A stretch of 42,771 nt of DNA, taken from Indolivaga alginatilytica. Its GTDB lineage: Bacteria > Bacteroidota > Bacteroidia > Bacteroidales > Dysgonomonadaceae. The stretch is from contig NZ_QICL01000035.1 in NCBI RefSeq assembly GCF_003201355.1, positions 1 to 42,771 of the forward strand, in the 5' to 3' direction. A model generated the notes under the pieces. The model saw only the letters and a program-made list of their open reading frames with translations, made no database searches and was not told where the DNA came from. Below, one piece after another: positions 24,263-32,922 of the stretch; the first letter of the stretch is position 1; the number at the start of each line of letters is the position of its first letter. The position numbers and the translations under genes are program-made.

Positions 24263-25345
24263 ATGATGAAAAAAATGATGACTCTGGCAGCGATGGCTGC
24301 TCTCGTACTAACCGGTTGCTCGAATGATACCGAAGGTATCTCCGAAACAGCCAACCCGGCAAAGCTGATAGCGTTCCGCACGGTAAGTGACAAGACCGAA
24401 ACCTATGCTACACCGATGGACATTAATAACATGTCGAGTTTTACCATGAACGCATCCTATGAGGATTTAGTCACATCTACTTCGGGATTCAATTTCATGA
24501 ACTACACCTCCGTTACCAAGACCAAAGAGGGTTCTACTGCATGGGCTTACGCCCCTCAGAAATACTACCCGATGGATGGGTCTTTCGTATACTTCTATGC
24601 ATACAGTCCTGCGGGTTCGGTCAATGCTGAGAGTATGGTTGCCAGCGGATCGCCGGCTGGAATTAGTGCGACTCTTAAATATATTGTGCCTCTAAGATAC
24701 TCAACCTCGGGAAAAAATCCGGAAGATTTTTTGGTTGCATCTACAAAGCAAAATGGAGGAGCGGTTGTTTTGAGTTTTCAACATGCCTTATCTATGGCGA
24801 CATTTAAGGCTAGAAATACAAGTACAGCAGCTACATTTATTGTAAAAAGTATTCAACTGATTCATTTAGAGAATACAGGTACACTTGATTTAGAGCCAAC
24901 AGGCCCGGCAGCTACAACACAAACATGGACAAATAATACAACTCTTGACAAGACCTACCAAGTATCCCTCCCCGAGGCCGGTGTTCCGTTGATCCCCAAT
25001 CCGGCACAACCGATACTCAATCTGACATCTGAAAACGAAGGCTTGATGATTATGCCACAAACGCTGGGTACTTATGCCGGAGGTACTGGCATCATTGATA
25101 GTGGATCAGGCCAGCCTAATGACATAAACACAAAGACATACATAAAAGTAAGTTACAATGTTGTTGATGCTGATTTTAAATCAACAGTTGCCATTAAATA
25201 TCTCCCGATGCCAACCGGTTTTACATTTGTACAAGGGAAAAAATATCAATTCGTTCTTTCGTTTGGAAACGAGATAGGTAATCCTGTTAGTTTTTCTGTA
25301 AATATGACGACTTGGAGTGCAATTACTGACACAACTATTAATTAA
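24263..25345 (+). CDS. Fimbrillin-family lipoprotein, pilus module 3
   Basis: A 360-residue lipoprotein (LVLTGC, Cys20). It is a typical Mfa-like fimbrillin: LIAFRTVSDKTETYATPMDINNMSSF, FMNYTSVTK, AWAYAPQKYYPMDGSFVYFYAYSP, the central VLSFQHALSMATFKARN, and a final YQFVLSFGNEIGNPVSFSV with a W near the end. It is probably the fibre subunit of module 3. Codon composition changes twice: a central block (about 24660-24960) is AT-rich, with more GC-rich codons either side, suggesting recombination among fimbrillin alleles. Starts at 24263 and 24266 are both possible. Confidence 0.82.
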   Translation: MMKKMMTLAAMAALVLTGCSNDTEGISETANPAKLIAFRTVSDKTETYATPMDINNMSSFTMNASYEDLVTSTSGFNFMNYTSVTKTKEGSTAWAYAPQKYYPMDGSFVYFYAYSPAGSVNAESMVASGSPAGISATLKYIVPLRYSTSGKNPEDFLVASTKQNGGAVVLSFQHALSMATFKARNTSTAATFIVKSIQLIHLENTGTLDLEPTGPAATTQTWTNNTTLDKTYQVSLPEAGVPLIPNPAQPILNLTSENEGLMIMPQTLGTYAGGTGIIDSGSGQPNDINTKTYIKVSYNVVDADFKSTVAIKYLPMPTGFTFVQGKKYQFVLSFGNEIGNPVSFSVNMTTWSAITDTTIN

Positions 25346-25362
25346 TTCCCTAAAATCATACA

Positions 25363-25392
25363 GGTCGGGCGGGGTTGATCCCCTTCCCGATC
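25363..25392 (+). terminator. GC-rich hairpin after the module 3 fimbrillin
   Basis: GGTCGGG-C-GGGG (25363-25374) pairs with CCCC-TT-CCCGATC (25380-25392). There is no U-run, so if it terminates it would need help; it may instead stabilise the 3' end. Confidence 0.35.
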
Positions 25393-25486
25393 ACAAGTAA
25401 TGCGAACCGAATATAGAAACAAAAGTATGGATGATTGTACAAGGCAATATTCGGAAGAATGAATCTTAACCGATAAAAAAAATAGG

Positions 25487-25648
25487 ATGAAACATCATGT
25501 ACATATTCCCGAAGTACGCTTGTGGTTGATTTTTTCGCTTATTCTGACCATTCTGCTCACTTTTTGCTTTATGACGTGCAGCAGCAATAAGGAAAAAACA
25601 GACGACAAAAGTACGCGGGAAATAATAGTACCTAATGCTAATCAGTAG
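25487..25648 (+). CDS. 53-residue lipoprotein, paralogue of 21490-21840, perhaps truncated
   Basis: Translation from ATG 25487 gives a short protein with a hydrophobic core (LWLIFSLILTILLTFCFMTC) and a probable lipid cysteine, ending in IIVPNANQ. The ATG follows AATAGG. The N-terminus resembles that of the 116-residue protein at 21490 (same FCFMTC-S pattern), but the mature part is much shorter. An inverted-repeat element begins right after the TAG stop, and beyond it (25844-25887) an open stretch reads SLYNNQNLPEPAK then stop. The element may therefore have cut off an originally longer protein, but this is a guess. Confidence 0.6.
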   Translation: MKHHVHIPEVRLWLIFSLILTILLTFCFMTCSSNKEKTDDKSTREIIVPNANQ

Positions 25649-25843
25649 AAGAGCCTGTCTAAATTTTATTGCTTTTTTTAAAAAGGCTATTTTGAGATAG
25701 ATTTTTTACTAATGACTAGTCGATTCAGCGGGCTGAATCAAGAGGTGTAAGTGAAAAAGATGCTCAAAGGAGCTTTAAAAAGCAGCAAAGAACAATGGTC
25801 GTGTCCTATAAAAAATATTTCGGTAAAATTTAAACAGGCTCTT
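25649..25843. repeat. MITE-like inverted-repeat element, copy 3 (divergent)
   Basis: About 195 bp with ends AAGAGCCTGTCTAAATTTT and AAAATTTAAACAGGCTCTT. The termini match the element family at 580 and 30872, but the interior is different (AGCGGGCTGAATCAAGAGG). It lies between the small lipoprotein and the thioredoxin-fold gene. Confidence 0.65.
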
Positions 25844-25894
25844 AGTCTGTATAATAATCAAAACCTGCCGGAACCGGCTAAATAGATAATTAAC

Positions 25895-26908
25895 ATGGTT
25901 TATTTACTTACTTATATGAAAAAAATAAAGTGCTCCGTTTCTACGCTGCGGGTTGTTTATTCGGCGGTATTCCTGACAGGAATGATTCTTTTTTTTACCA
26001 CCTGTAAGAATGCGGAGAACAAGCAAAACGCAGCACGACAGCAGACAACTCAAACAGGGACACCCGACAAGAAAACCGGCTTTATAATGCCGGCAATACC
26101 CGACAGCCTGAAACAGCCAAAAGACCGTGCGGAGTATTTGGTCATGCATTACTGGGATAACTTCAACTTTTCAGATACAAGCTATACACATCTGCCCGAA
26201 GTGACCGAACAGGCTTTTGCCAACTATATAGAGATATTACCGCATACCCAAAAACAGATTGCCGAGTCGTCAATAGAAGCATTGCTCAACAGAGCCAAAG
26301 AAGAACAAACAGGAACGATGTACCCTTACTTCTGTGGACTGTTCAAAAAATACCTGTATGAACCGAACTCTCCTTTACGCAACGATGAGTTTTATATACC
26401 CGTTGTGCGATACATTATCGAAGACAGAACAAGCGATGAAGCGGAAAAGGAGCGTGCTAAATTCCAACTGGCAATGATGCTCAAAAACCGTATCACAGAA
26501 CAGGCAGCCGATTTCAGTTATATACTCTTATCGGGAAAAACAGGGACATTGCATCAACTCAAGAGTGACTACACTCTGCTCTTATTTTACAATCCCGATT
26601 GCCATGCCTGTGAAGAAACAATTGCAGGGATAAAAGCATCGCCCGTACTTAGCCAACTGATACAAGACAAAACCCTTACAATGCTCTCTTTCTATCCTGA
26701 TGCCGATATCACAATCTGGAAAAAGCACCTGAGCGACATCCCCAAAGATTGGATCAACGGCTATGACAGGGAGTTGGCGGTACAGAACAAACGTTTGTAC
26801 GACCTTAAAGCCATCCCTTCGCTTTACTTGCTCGACAGGGATAAGAAAGTGATCTTAAAAGATACCGAACTCACACTGATTGAAGAATACCTGAAAACAA
26901 GGAAATAA
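25895..26908 (+). CDS. DUF5106/thioredoxin-fold lipoprotein with CHAC motif
   Basis: A 337-residue lipoprotein (ILFFTTC, Cys37 from this start). Residues about 64-205 match the helical DUF5106-type region (IPDSLKQPKDRAEYLVMHYWDNFNF; FANYIEILPH). A thioredoxin-like domain follows (about 206-335) with LLLFYNPDCHACEETI, where Cys236 and Cys239 form the CxxC, and the cis-proline region LKAIPSLYLLD. It is probably a periplasmic disulfide reductase or isomerase. An alternative start at 25916 (MKKIKCSV) also gives a good signal. Its TAA overlaps the ATG of the bactofilin gene by one base. Confidence 0.8.
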   Translation: MVYLLTYMKKIKCSVSTLRVVYSAVFLTGMILFFTTCKNAENKQNAARQQTTQTGTPDKKTGFIMPAIPDSLKQPKDRAEYLVMHYWDNFNFSDTSYTHLPEVTEQAFANYIEILPHTQKQIAESSIEALLNRAKEEQTGTMYPYFCGLFKKYLYEPNSPLRNDEFYIPVVRYIIEDRTSDEAEKERAKFQLAMMLKNRITEQAADFSYILLSGKTGTLHQLKSDYTLLLFYNPDCHACEETIAGIKASPVLSQLIQDKTLTMLSFYPDADITIWKKHLSDIPKDWINGYDRELAVQNKRLYDLKAIPSLYLLDRDKKVILKDTELTLIEEYLKTRK

Positions 26909-27363
26909 TGTGGAAAAAAAATAGACAGCAGCAGAAAAATAATCCGACCAGCGGCAATCACAGTTGTTTTTCAGCGGGTGTGATTATCGAGGGTGATCTG
27001 CACGGTAATGACAATATACGCATCGACGGAACAATAACCGGGAATATCAACTGTTCGGGAAAAATAGTGGTCGGGCAAACGGGAATCGTTACCGGAGATA
27101 TAACCTGTGCGGAGATAGAAGTGGCTGGAAGCCTGACGGGCAATGTACAGGCAGAGGAACTGCTGTCACTGCACGCCGGATCTTCTTACAGGGGCGATGC
27201 TCTGGTTAATCGGATACAGATAGAACAGGGAGCCTCTTTTTTCGGCACTTGTACGATGGCTCAATCCCGATCTGCCCGGATCGGTGACGAACCGGGTCAC
27301 CATCTGATGAATATATTAATCCCCAATAAAAAGATAATTAAAGAGCAAACAGCAACAATATGA
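26908..27363 (+). CDS. Bactofilin
   Basis: A 151-residue bactofilin, a polymer-forming cytoskeletal protein that assembles without nucleotide. The beta-helical core (about 20-115) shows the regular Gly-Ile/Val repeats: VIIEGDLHGNDNIRIDGTITGNI, SGKIVVGQTGIVTGDITC, EIEVAGSLTGNVQAEELLSL, SYRGDALVNRIQIEQGASFFG. Flanking tails are polar. It is translationally linked to the thioredoxin-fold gene by a one-base overlap and closes the pilus locus. A scaffold role in placing the surface apparatus is plausible but inferred from position only. Confidence 0.88.
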   Translation: MWKKNRQQQKNNPTSGNHSCFSAGVIIEGDLHGNDNIRIDGTITGNINCSGKIVVGQTGIVTGDITCAEIEVAGSLTGNVQAEELLSLHAGSSYRGDALVNRIQIEQGASFFGTCTMAQSRSARIGDEPGHHLMNILIPNKKIIKEQTATI

Positions 27364-27538
27364 ACAGGTATAACTTCTTTTCAATCAAAGCAACCGGTTA
27401 TGAATTTCAACTGTGCCATTAAATACTTTCAGTTACTTAAAAGGCACACAACTAAACAAACAAATAAAAAGCAGACCAAACTAAACAACTAAGATCAAAT
27501 TGAATAGGAATAAATACTGAGCCCATGAATTAACGTGT

Positions 27539-27580
27539 CGCCTGATAGCAATGTTCATCCCAAATGACAGCTTTCAGGCG
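27539..27580 (+). promoter_or_regulatory. Leader hairpin upstream of rteC
   Basis: CGCCTGATAGC (27539-27549) pairs with GCTTTCAGGCG (27570-27580) around a 20-base loop, ending 31 bases before the rteC start. It could be an attenuator or an mRNA-stabilising stem. The 27364-27611 gap has no other feature. Confidence 0.45.
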
Positions 27581-27611
27581 GCATAATTAAAATCTCATAA
27601 AAACAGTATTT

Positions 27612-28505
27612 ATGAAACAATTTGTGAAATCACTTCAACAGGAAGTGCAGGCTACACTTTGCCGTATCGAAAAAAAAGAGGGTTGCCAATTGAAGAAAAC
27701 ACAGGAAGGAATCGGGTGTCTGGAAGAATCCTTCGTGCGGTTAAAAACATTTATCCGAGCTTACAGCTTTGAAGACGAATCGCAGGAAATCCTGTTCTTC
27801 AAAGAATATAAGCCCGGGCTGACTTGTCATCTGATCTTTTACCGCAAGAAGTACAGCATCGAACTCAGCCGTCCTACCGGAAGTCATGCCGGGCAGATCG
27901 CCTATCTGGAGAAGGAGCTATCCCGCATCCGTGACTACTTCGACAAGACGGCAGGTTTCTACCGTTATTACCGTTCGGGCGGAACCCACCTGGATCACCT
28001 TTATTTCTTACGCTGTAAACCCTGTATCGGGATGCACTTGGAATCATTTTACGACGAGCGTGACCCGTCGTTTTCGACTATTGCAGACTTTCAGGTAGCC
28101 AAGATACAGGCGAATGAACTCTTGGAAGATTACCTCAAGGTAAAGATAAGAAGCATCGAACAGGGAACAACCTCGGACAGCTATCCGCCCTTGCCGGCAG
28201 TGAGACTGAGCTGGACCGCATCCAAAAGAGACCTGATGGAAATAATCTACGCAAAACACTTCCTTGAGGCATTCAATCACGGAAAAGCGGGGGTCAAAGA
28301 AATTACCCGTTATTTCGAGCTTGTCTTTAATGTTGATCTGTCTTCTACCGCTCAAAGGGCATGGTATGACCTGACCATTCGGGAAAATCCGACCGCTTTT
28401 CTGGATAAGATGCGCGAGATTATACGGCAACGCATGGAGGATGAAGACCGGAAGAATAACCGGAATAAACCTAAAGATGATGATGACGATGATGATAACA
28501 TCTGA
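27612..28505 (+). CDS. rteC: RteC-family regulator of ICE excision
   Basis: A 297-residue RteC-family protein. In CTnDOT, RteC is the last factor of the tetracycline-responsive cascade and activates the excision genes. Family features seen here are EEILFFKEYKPGL-type sequence (residues about 56-68), an FYRYYRSGGTHLDHLYFLR core (about 118-136), the DFQVAKIQANELLEDYL helix and the C-terminal winged-helix-like part (about 205-280) with LMEIIYAKHFLEAFNHGKAGVKEI and WYDLTIRENPTAFLDKMREII. The tail is highly acidic (seven consecutive Asp). No RteA/RteB pair is in the window. It shows that the surrounding fimbrial genes ride on an ICE. Confidence 0.88.
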   Translation: MKQFVKSLQQEVQATLCRIEKKEGCQLKKTQEGIGCLEESFVRLKTFIRAYSFEDESQEILFFKEYKPGLTCHLIFYRKKYSIELSRPTGSHAGQIAYLEKELSRIRDYFDKTAGFYRYYRSGGTHLDHLYFLRCKPCIGMHLESFYDERDPSFSTIADFQVAKIQANELLEDYLKVKIRSIEQGTTSDSYPPLPAVRLSWTASKRDLMEIIYAKHFLEAFNHGKAGVKEITRYFELVFNVDLSSTAQRAWYDLTIRENPTAFLDKMREIIRQRMEDEDRKNNRNKPKDDDDDDDNI

Positions 28506-28529
28506 ATCTTGGGGTAGATAAGACTATAT

Positions 28530-28601
28530 ATGGCGTGAATAGCAACTTCCTTTCTGATATCAATCATAACTTATAAGATCGAATAGTTGCTTTCACGCCA
28601 T
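28530..28601 (+). terminator. Long hairpin after rteC
   Basis: ATGGCGTGAATAGCAACT (28530-28547) pairs with AGTTGCTTTCACGCCAT (28585-28601) with a single bulge. There is no U-run, so termination is uncertain. The remaining gap to 28930 is AT-rich and holds only a CGTAACTTGTAAC heptamer fragment near 28736. Confidence 0.45.
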
Positions 28602-28930
28602 TCTAATCCTACATAAGAAACATTTAATACGATATTCCTAACTTATAATTTATGATTTACAACATATAAGCTGTAAATCGTTTATCTGTCAATTCTTCTA
28701 CTTTCTGTATTTCTCAAGTCGTCTGCTCGTTTACACGTAACTTGTAACTCTACATCAAAGGCTCAGTCAAAGAATTTCTAAAAGCACATCGTCTTTTTCT
28801 TTTATTACTCCTAAATTATTGTTTTAGAATTACATACATTTTATTTAAAGAAACACGCACTCAACTGAGTACACACCTAGAGCCAAATCCGGACCTTTGA
28901 TTTCAGAAAAAGAAACTGAAAATCAGCTGT

Positions 28931-29227
28931 ATGGACATAGAAGATAACAAATTCGAAAAAAGCATTACCATGATACTCGAATTACTCGGTGAGTTGCGTA
29001 AACTACTCAAAGCCAGGAACCGTTTGAACGGAGAGAACATATACGACAATCAGGATTTATGCATGATGCTTAAAATAAGCAAGCGGAGTCTCCAGCGGCT
29101 TCGTAGCCTCGGGGCATTGCCCTATATGCAAATCGGACAGAAAACCTTCTATCTCGAGTCCGATGTGCTTAACTATATACAAGCTCAGATAGACAATAAG
29201 AAAACACGGGGAGAGAGCGATTCCTAA
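28931..29227 (+). CDS. Helix-turn-helix (HTH_17-like) ICE protein
   Basis: A 98-residue DNA-binding protein of the excisionase/MerR-like HTH_17 type found beside rteC in many Bacteroidales ICEs. An N-terminal helix (EKSITMILELLGELRKLLKA) is followed by IYDNQDLCMMLKISKRSLQRLRSLGALPYMQIGQKTFYLESDVLNYI, the usual winged-helix pattern with F/Y-L-x-S-D-V at the wing. It probably acts as a recombination directionality factor or a regulator of transfer. Confidence 0.82.
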   Translation: MDIEDNKFEKSITMILELLGELRKLLKARNRLNGENIYDNQDLCMMLKISKRSLQRLRSLGALPYMQIGQKTFYLESDVLNYIQAQIDNKKTRGESDS

Positions 29228-29325
29228 ATAAACCCGTGAAGATATAACTCTTTTTAAAACGAGAGATTCTTAACTCCTCTCTTTGCTTTGAACAGATAAA
29301 TTCCAACCGTTTTTTGAAAATAAAT

Positions 29326-30618
29326 TCAGATGCCTTCTTTTTTATGGTATTTAAAGAATATACATTTATCATATGCCAATGATAGGATAATTATATAGTT
29401 ATTATCGTCAATCTTATGTGCATTCTGAAGTTCCAATTCGTTTATGTTTTGTATCTGAAAGGTATCCTGATTGCAAACTAGTTCATAATCGTGAATATAT
29501 TTAAGATCTACTCCGATATTCCCTCTGCCCCTTCCTCCCTCAATACCTATAAAATCTTTGCTTATTTCGTTCAATGAGACTCCATCCGGTATTTTTGTAA
29601 TGGGATCTGCCTCGGGTGTAATATAGACTGGTATATCAACTAATATTGGCTCTCTGTTTTTTGTAAAACTTTCTATATTTAGTGCAATGCCTATTTTATC
29701 GAATATCAGGAAACAATCATCGCATGTACTATTATTATAATAAGATTCTTTAGAAAAGTGACCATGTGTGGTATGAAAGTAGCTGTCTTTTTTGCTGTTT
29801 TTAATTAGGTTAGTCAAATAAATCTCGTAAATAGAATCTATTCTATGATCATAATTGATTAATGCTCTCTCAAATTTGAGAATTTCAGCATCTGATTTTC
29901 CAAAATCTTTTTCTAAGGGCTTTTTGATGGATTCGATAGCAAATGGTGGCAAATATTTCTTTATAAGTTGTGAAATAAATTCACTATCATTCTTTTTTAT
30001 CGAAGTCCCATCAAACTCACTATAGGCAGATTGGTAGAAATCTTTTCGGTCAATTCCATAAAATATACCTTTGTTAATTCCATTGTCAAAATCGAACCGG
30101 TAAAAATTGACTCTGGAATTATCATTATCGGATTCTTTATCATAATTGTCTAGATTATAATATATGTATTCCCCATGAATATTTTTACCTTTCTTTAATG
30201 CATAGCTTATATTATCATAAGTATAATCATCTGCATCCTTAATGTTTTTGAATGCATTTTTCTTTATTACTTCCCCACGATCATTGTAATATATATATTC
30301 TTTTTGATCATCTTTATTGTAGATATATGTCTCATAAATCCACTTGCCATCCATTGCAATCGGCGTTAATATAGGTATCTGTCTAGCCGAGTCACCGCCC
30401 ATATATGCATCCGTATACATGTATCCAAAATCCATGTATTCACCTGACAAATAAGTGTCACTTTCCAGATCTAACAATTCAATCGTAAAATCTAAGCTGT
30501 CTTTTTGTTGAGTCGTTTTCCGATCTGCTTCAACTTTAAATTGATTGATACAACTATTGAGTGGGATTCCGAATGAGATGGATAATAGGAAGAAAAGAGT
30601 ACGAGATATAACTGGCAT
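29326..30618 (-). CDS. Uncharacterised large lipoprotein in the AT-rich island
   Basis: A 430-residue lipoprotein: signal LFFLLSISFGIPLNSC with a lipid Cys near residue 23. The mature part is beta-rich and full of Tyr and Asp (YIYYNDRGEVIKKNAF, GEYIYYNLDNYDKESDND), reminiscent of YD-like or MORN-like strand repeats near residues 90-160. A C-terminal section has VDIPVYITPEADPITKIPDG. I do not recognise the family. ATG 30618 is chosen because it starts a clean signal peptide; the in-frame start at 30705 would add 29 residues before it. It is divergent from the genes at 31159 onward and differs in codon use from the pilus genes. Confidence 0.68.
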   Translation of the reverse strand: MPVISRTLFFLLSISFGIPLNSCINQFKVEADRKTTQQKDSLDFTIELLDLESDTYLSGEYMDFGYMYTDAYMGGDSARQIPILTPIAMDGKWIYETYIYNKDDQKEYIYYNDRGEVIKKNAFKNIKDADDYTYDNISYALKKGKNIHGEYIYYNLDNYDKESDNDNSRVNFYRFDFDNGINKGIFYGIDRKDFYQSAYSEFDGTSIKKNDSEFISQLIKKYLPPFAIESIKKPLEKDFGKSDAEILKFERALINYDHRIDSIYEIYLTNLIKNSKKDSYFHTTHGHFSKESYYNNSTCDDCFLIFDKIGIALNIESFTKNREPILVDIPVYITPEADPITKIPDGVSLNEISKDFIGIEGGRGRGNIGVDLKYIHDYELVCNQDTFQIQNINELELQNAHKIDDNNYIIILSLAYDKCIFFKYHKKEGI

Positions 30619-30871
30619 AAAATAGTTGTGTTTCTTAAAAAATCTAATTGTAAAACTTTTTATAAAAGATAATAGAAAAATAGAGATGGCTTTCCGATAA
30701 TCCATAGGATAAATTCTTATTTTCTATTTTTTTTTGACTAAATTTTCATTAAGTTGCTGTCTTTAAGTTTTTACAAGATTATTGTCTGAAAACAATCATA
30801 TAACTTGTAACTACTTATTATACAAATATAGAGCTTTTTTAACAAGAAAGTTAAGAAACTGCTCAAGTTTT

Positions 30872-31052
30872 AGGGGCTGTTTAAATTTTACACATACTAA
30901 TTTTCAGGGCTAATTTATTCTTTTAAGAAGCGATAATATTCGTTTATTGGTACTGAACAAAGGAAGAAATTAGACAAAAGAGGCGAAAGATAAATGAAAA
31001 AATAAAGAGATAGTTCTTAACAAAAGAGCCGGGAAAAATTTAAACAGGCTCT
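30872..31052. repeat. MITE-like inverted-repeat element, copy 4
   Basis: About 181 bp, with left end AGGGGCTGTTTAAATTTTA and right end AAAAATTTAAACAGGCTCT. The interior shares GGGCTAATTTATTC and AAATTAGACAAAA with copy 1. It occupies most of the divergent gap 30619-31158, which otherwise shows no gene. Confidence 0.72.
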
Positions 31053-31158
31053 AAATACTTTGTAAATGACGGGATCTTTCTAATTTGTTGATTAGCCATT
31101 GCTAAACCAACACTTTCTTATTATTTTAACAGACTTAAATGAATCAAGCCCACTTTGT

Positions 31159-31767
31159 ATGCTGAATAAATTACTTGGAAGAAAGAATAAACCCGAACGA
31201 ATGTATTTCCCCGGTCAAAAAAGAGAAACTGTCTTTACAAAACTATTTCGTAAAGTCAAAGCATTAGCTGAGTCATTCAGCAGAAGATATAAATTAACTA
31301 AATCTGTACATATTTATATTTCCGGTCAAAAAGAACAATTAATTATTGCTCCTCAATATGTAGACAAGTCCGGTCTTATTATTGAACAGGAAGAATGCTT
31401 TGTTTATGAATATCCTGTCAATAGTACTAAATTGGGCGAAGAACTATTCAGATGTATAAATCTGTTCTACTATAAAGATGAAAATATAAGAATAGAAAAG
31501 GATTCAGACTGGCCTGCTTTTAAACATAGCAAGTGTAAAACGATGAAAGCATTTATGAATGAATATATCCTTATCTCTGTAAGTTCCACGAATGACGGTA
31601 ATATTATTTTGAAAATGGAAGGTCATCCTTATAAGGATAGTCTGTTAACAATTAATTCTACTATATCCTGTTATCTGGGCGGAACACTTTCTAAAAAGAG
31701 AGCAGATGAATTAGGGAACAGAATTTTCTTAGTTTATGAAGCCTGTCTAAGTAAACAGTTCAGTTAA
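31159..31767 (+). CDS. Uncharacterised protein, possible immunity-type
   Basis: A 202-residue cytoplasmic protein with no signal peptide. An Arg/Lys-rich N-terminus (LLGRKNKPERMYFPGQKRE) precedes an alpha/beta body with SVHIYISGQKEQLIIAPQYVDKSGL and VYEYPVNSTKLGEELFRCINLFYY. The last pattern loosely resembles small toxin-immunity proteins, but I cannot assign a family. ATG 31159 is preferred to the TTG at 31099. It precedes an exported protein gene and lies in the AT-rich island. Confidence 0.6.
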   Translation: MLNKLLGRKNKPERMYFPGQKRETVFTKLFRKVKALAESFSRRYKLTKSVHIYISGQKEQLIIAPQYVDKSGLIIEQEECFVYEYPVNSTKLGEELFRCINLFYYKDENIRIEKDSDWPAFKHSKCKTMKAFMNEYILISVSSTNDGNIILKMEGHPYKDSLLTINSTISCYLGGTLSKKRADELGNRIFLVYEACLSKQFS

Positions 31768-31905
31768 TTCATTGCTAAACAATGATTATTTCAAAACAAT
31801 CGGGGGCATATAAGAACCATTATGCGAAAGGACGATTTTAGAAATTGCCGTTGTCGCGAGAAATATTTACTACATTTACAGGAATTTATTTTATGTCTGT
31901 TTAAG

Positions 31906-32874
31906 ATGAAACCAACAAGTAATAAACGAACAACACTTCTATTGATCGTATTTTCAATAATGCTTTCAAGCCAGATCTATTCACAAGCCGGTGATAAAAG
32001 ATACACCCATTTTGTTTCAGTTTTCAATGCGGAATTGAAAAAATATAATATCGGGGATATAAAAAAACATTATGATAAAGGTTATTTCAGAACAACCTCT
32101 GAAAGTGAATATTTAGATAAAGATGTTGAAGTCGGGCTGACGACATTATTTGAACGATGCGGCAATAAAGACGACAGCTCCATAAAAGAAGAAATTAAAA
32201 TTTACTTTGAACAGCTGAAGCAATTGAAAAATGAACGCAAATCATTGAATGAGGAAATATTGAATTTTGATTCAACGAAAGAAAAGCTGAAAATAAGGAT
32301 GTATCCCGACCTCTTAAAGAATACCTATAGTAAGAACGACGCTATTATAAAAACAAAGAATCCCGGAATAATCGAAGTTGTTGTCATCGATTTACCCACA
32401 GGAATCGGAAGTTTAGAAGCTAAATATTTAAAGCATTGGGGCATTTCCATAGACTCTGTTTACACTATATCTAAAGAAAATACGTTGAAACAGATCAGAG
32501 CCCGTTTTGTAGAAATGCAGCCAACGCAGAATGGTATAATCTTTAACCTGTTTGCCGATGACGATGATTTATTTGTTACCTCCTGTATTTTAGACTTAGG
32601 CAGATTTAATATTCCTAAAGGTAAATATGGAAGCTTTGTGTCCATCCCCAACAGTGCAATGGTCATTGTAATTGCATTAGATGATAAAGAAGCTATCGAA
32701 AACAGTGCTGCTGATTTGATAGGAGCAGCAGACTCTATGTATGGAATTGAAGAGATGAAACCAATCTCCAATAATCTTTTTTGGTACAACGGAAAAGAAC
32801 TTAAGGTTATTGAAAAAAACTATAAACAAAGAAAATTAATATATCCGACAGAACTCAAGGATTTAATCAGATAA
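31906..32874 (+). CDS. Uncharacterised exported protein
   Basis: A 322-residue protein with a signal peptide (TTLLLIVFSIMLSSQIYSQA, about 8-27) and probable periplasmic location. The mature part has a helical segment (EEIKIYFEQLKQLKNERKSLNEEI, possible coiled coil) and an alpha/beta C-terminal part with KNPGIIEVVVIDLPTGIGSL and FNIPKGKYGSFVSIPNSAMVIVIALDDKEAIENS. No motif is recognised. ATG 31906 is preferred because it begins a clean signal peptide. Confidence 0.62.
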   Translation: MKPTSNKRTTLLLIVFSIMLSSQIYSQAGDKRYTHFVSVFNAELKKYNIGDIKKHYDKGYFRTTSESEYLDKDVEVGLTTLFERCGNKDDSSIKEEIKIYFEQLKQLKNERKSLNEEILNFDSTKEKLKIRMYPDLLKNTYSKNDAIIKTKNPGIIEVVVIDLPTGIGSLEAKYLKHWGISIDSVYTISKENTLKQIRARFVEMQPTQNGIIFNLFADDDDLFVTSCILDLGRFNIPKGKYGSFVSIPNSAMVIVIALDDKEAIENSAADLIGAADSMYGIEEMKPISNNLFWYNGKELKVIEKNYKQRKLIYPTELKDLIR

Positions 32875-32922
32875 GCAATCCGACATCAGTTAATTAGTTG
32901 TAATCAATTAAATACAAACCAA

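Noticed and set aside
29228-29325. Possible terminator between the HTH gene and the reverse lipoprotein gene
   Set aside because: I could not find a stable stem in this 98-base gap.
31159-31767. Assignment as a contact-dependent inhibition immunity protein
   Set aside because: Only a loose resemblance in one stretch and no toxin gene next to it; left as unknown.
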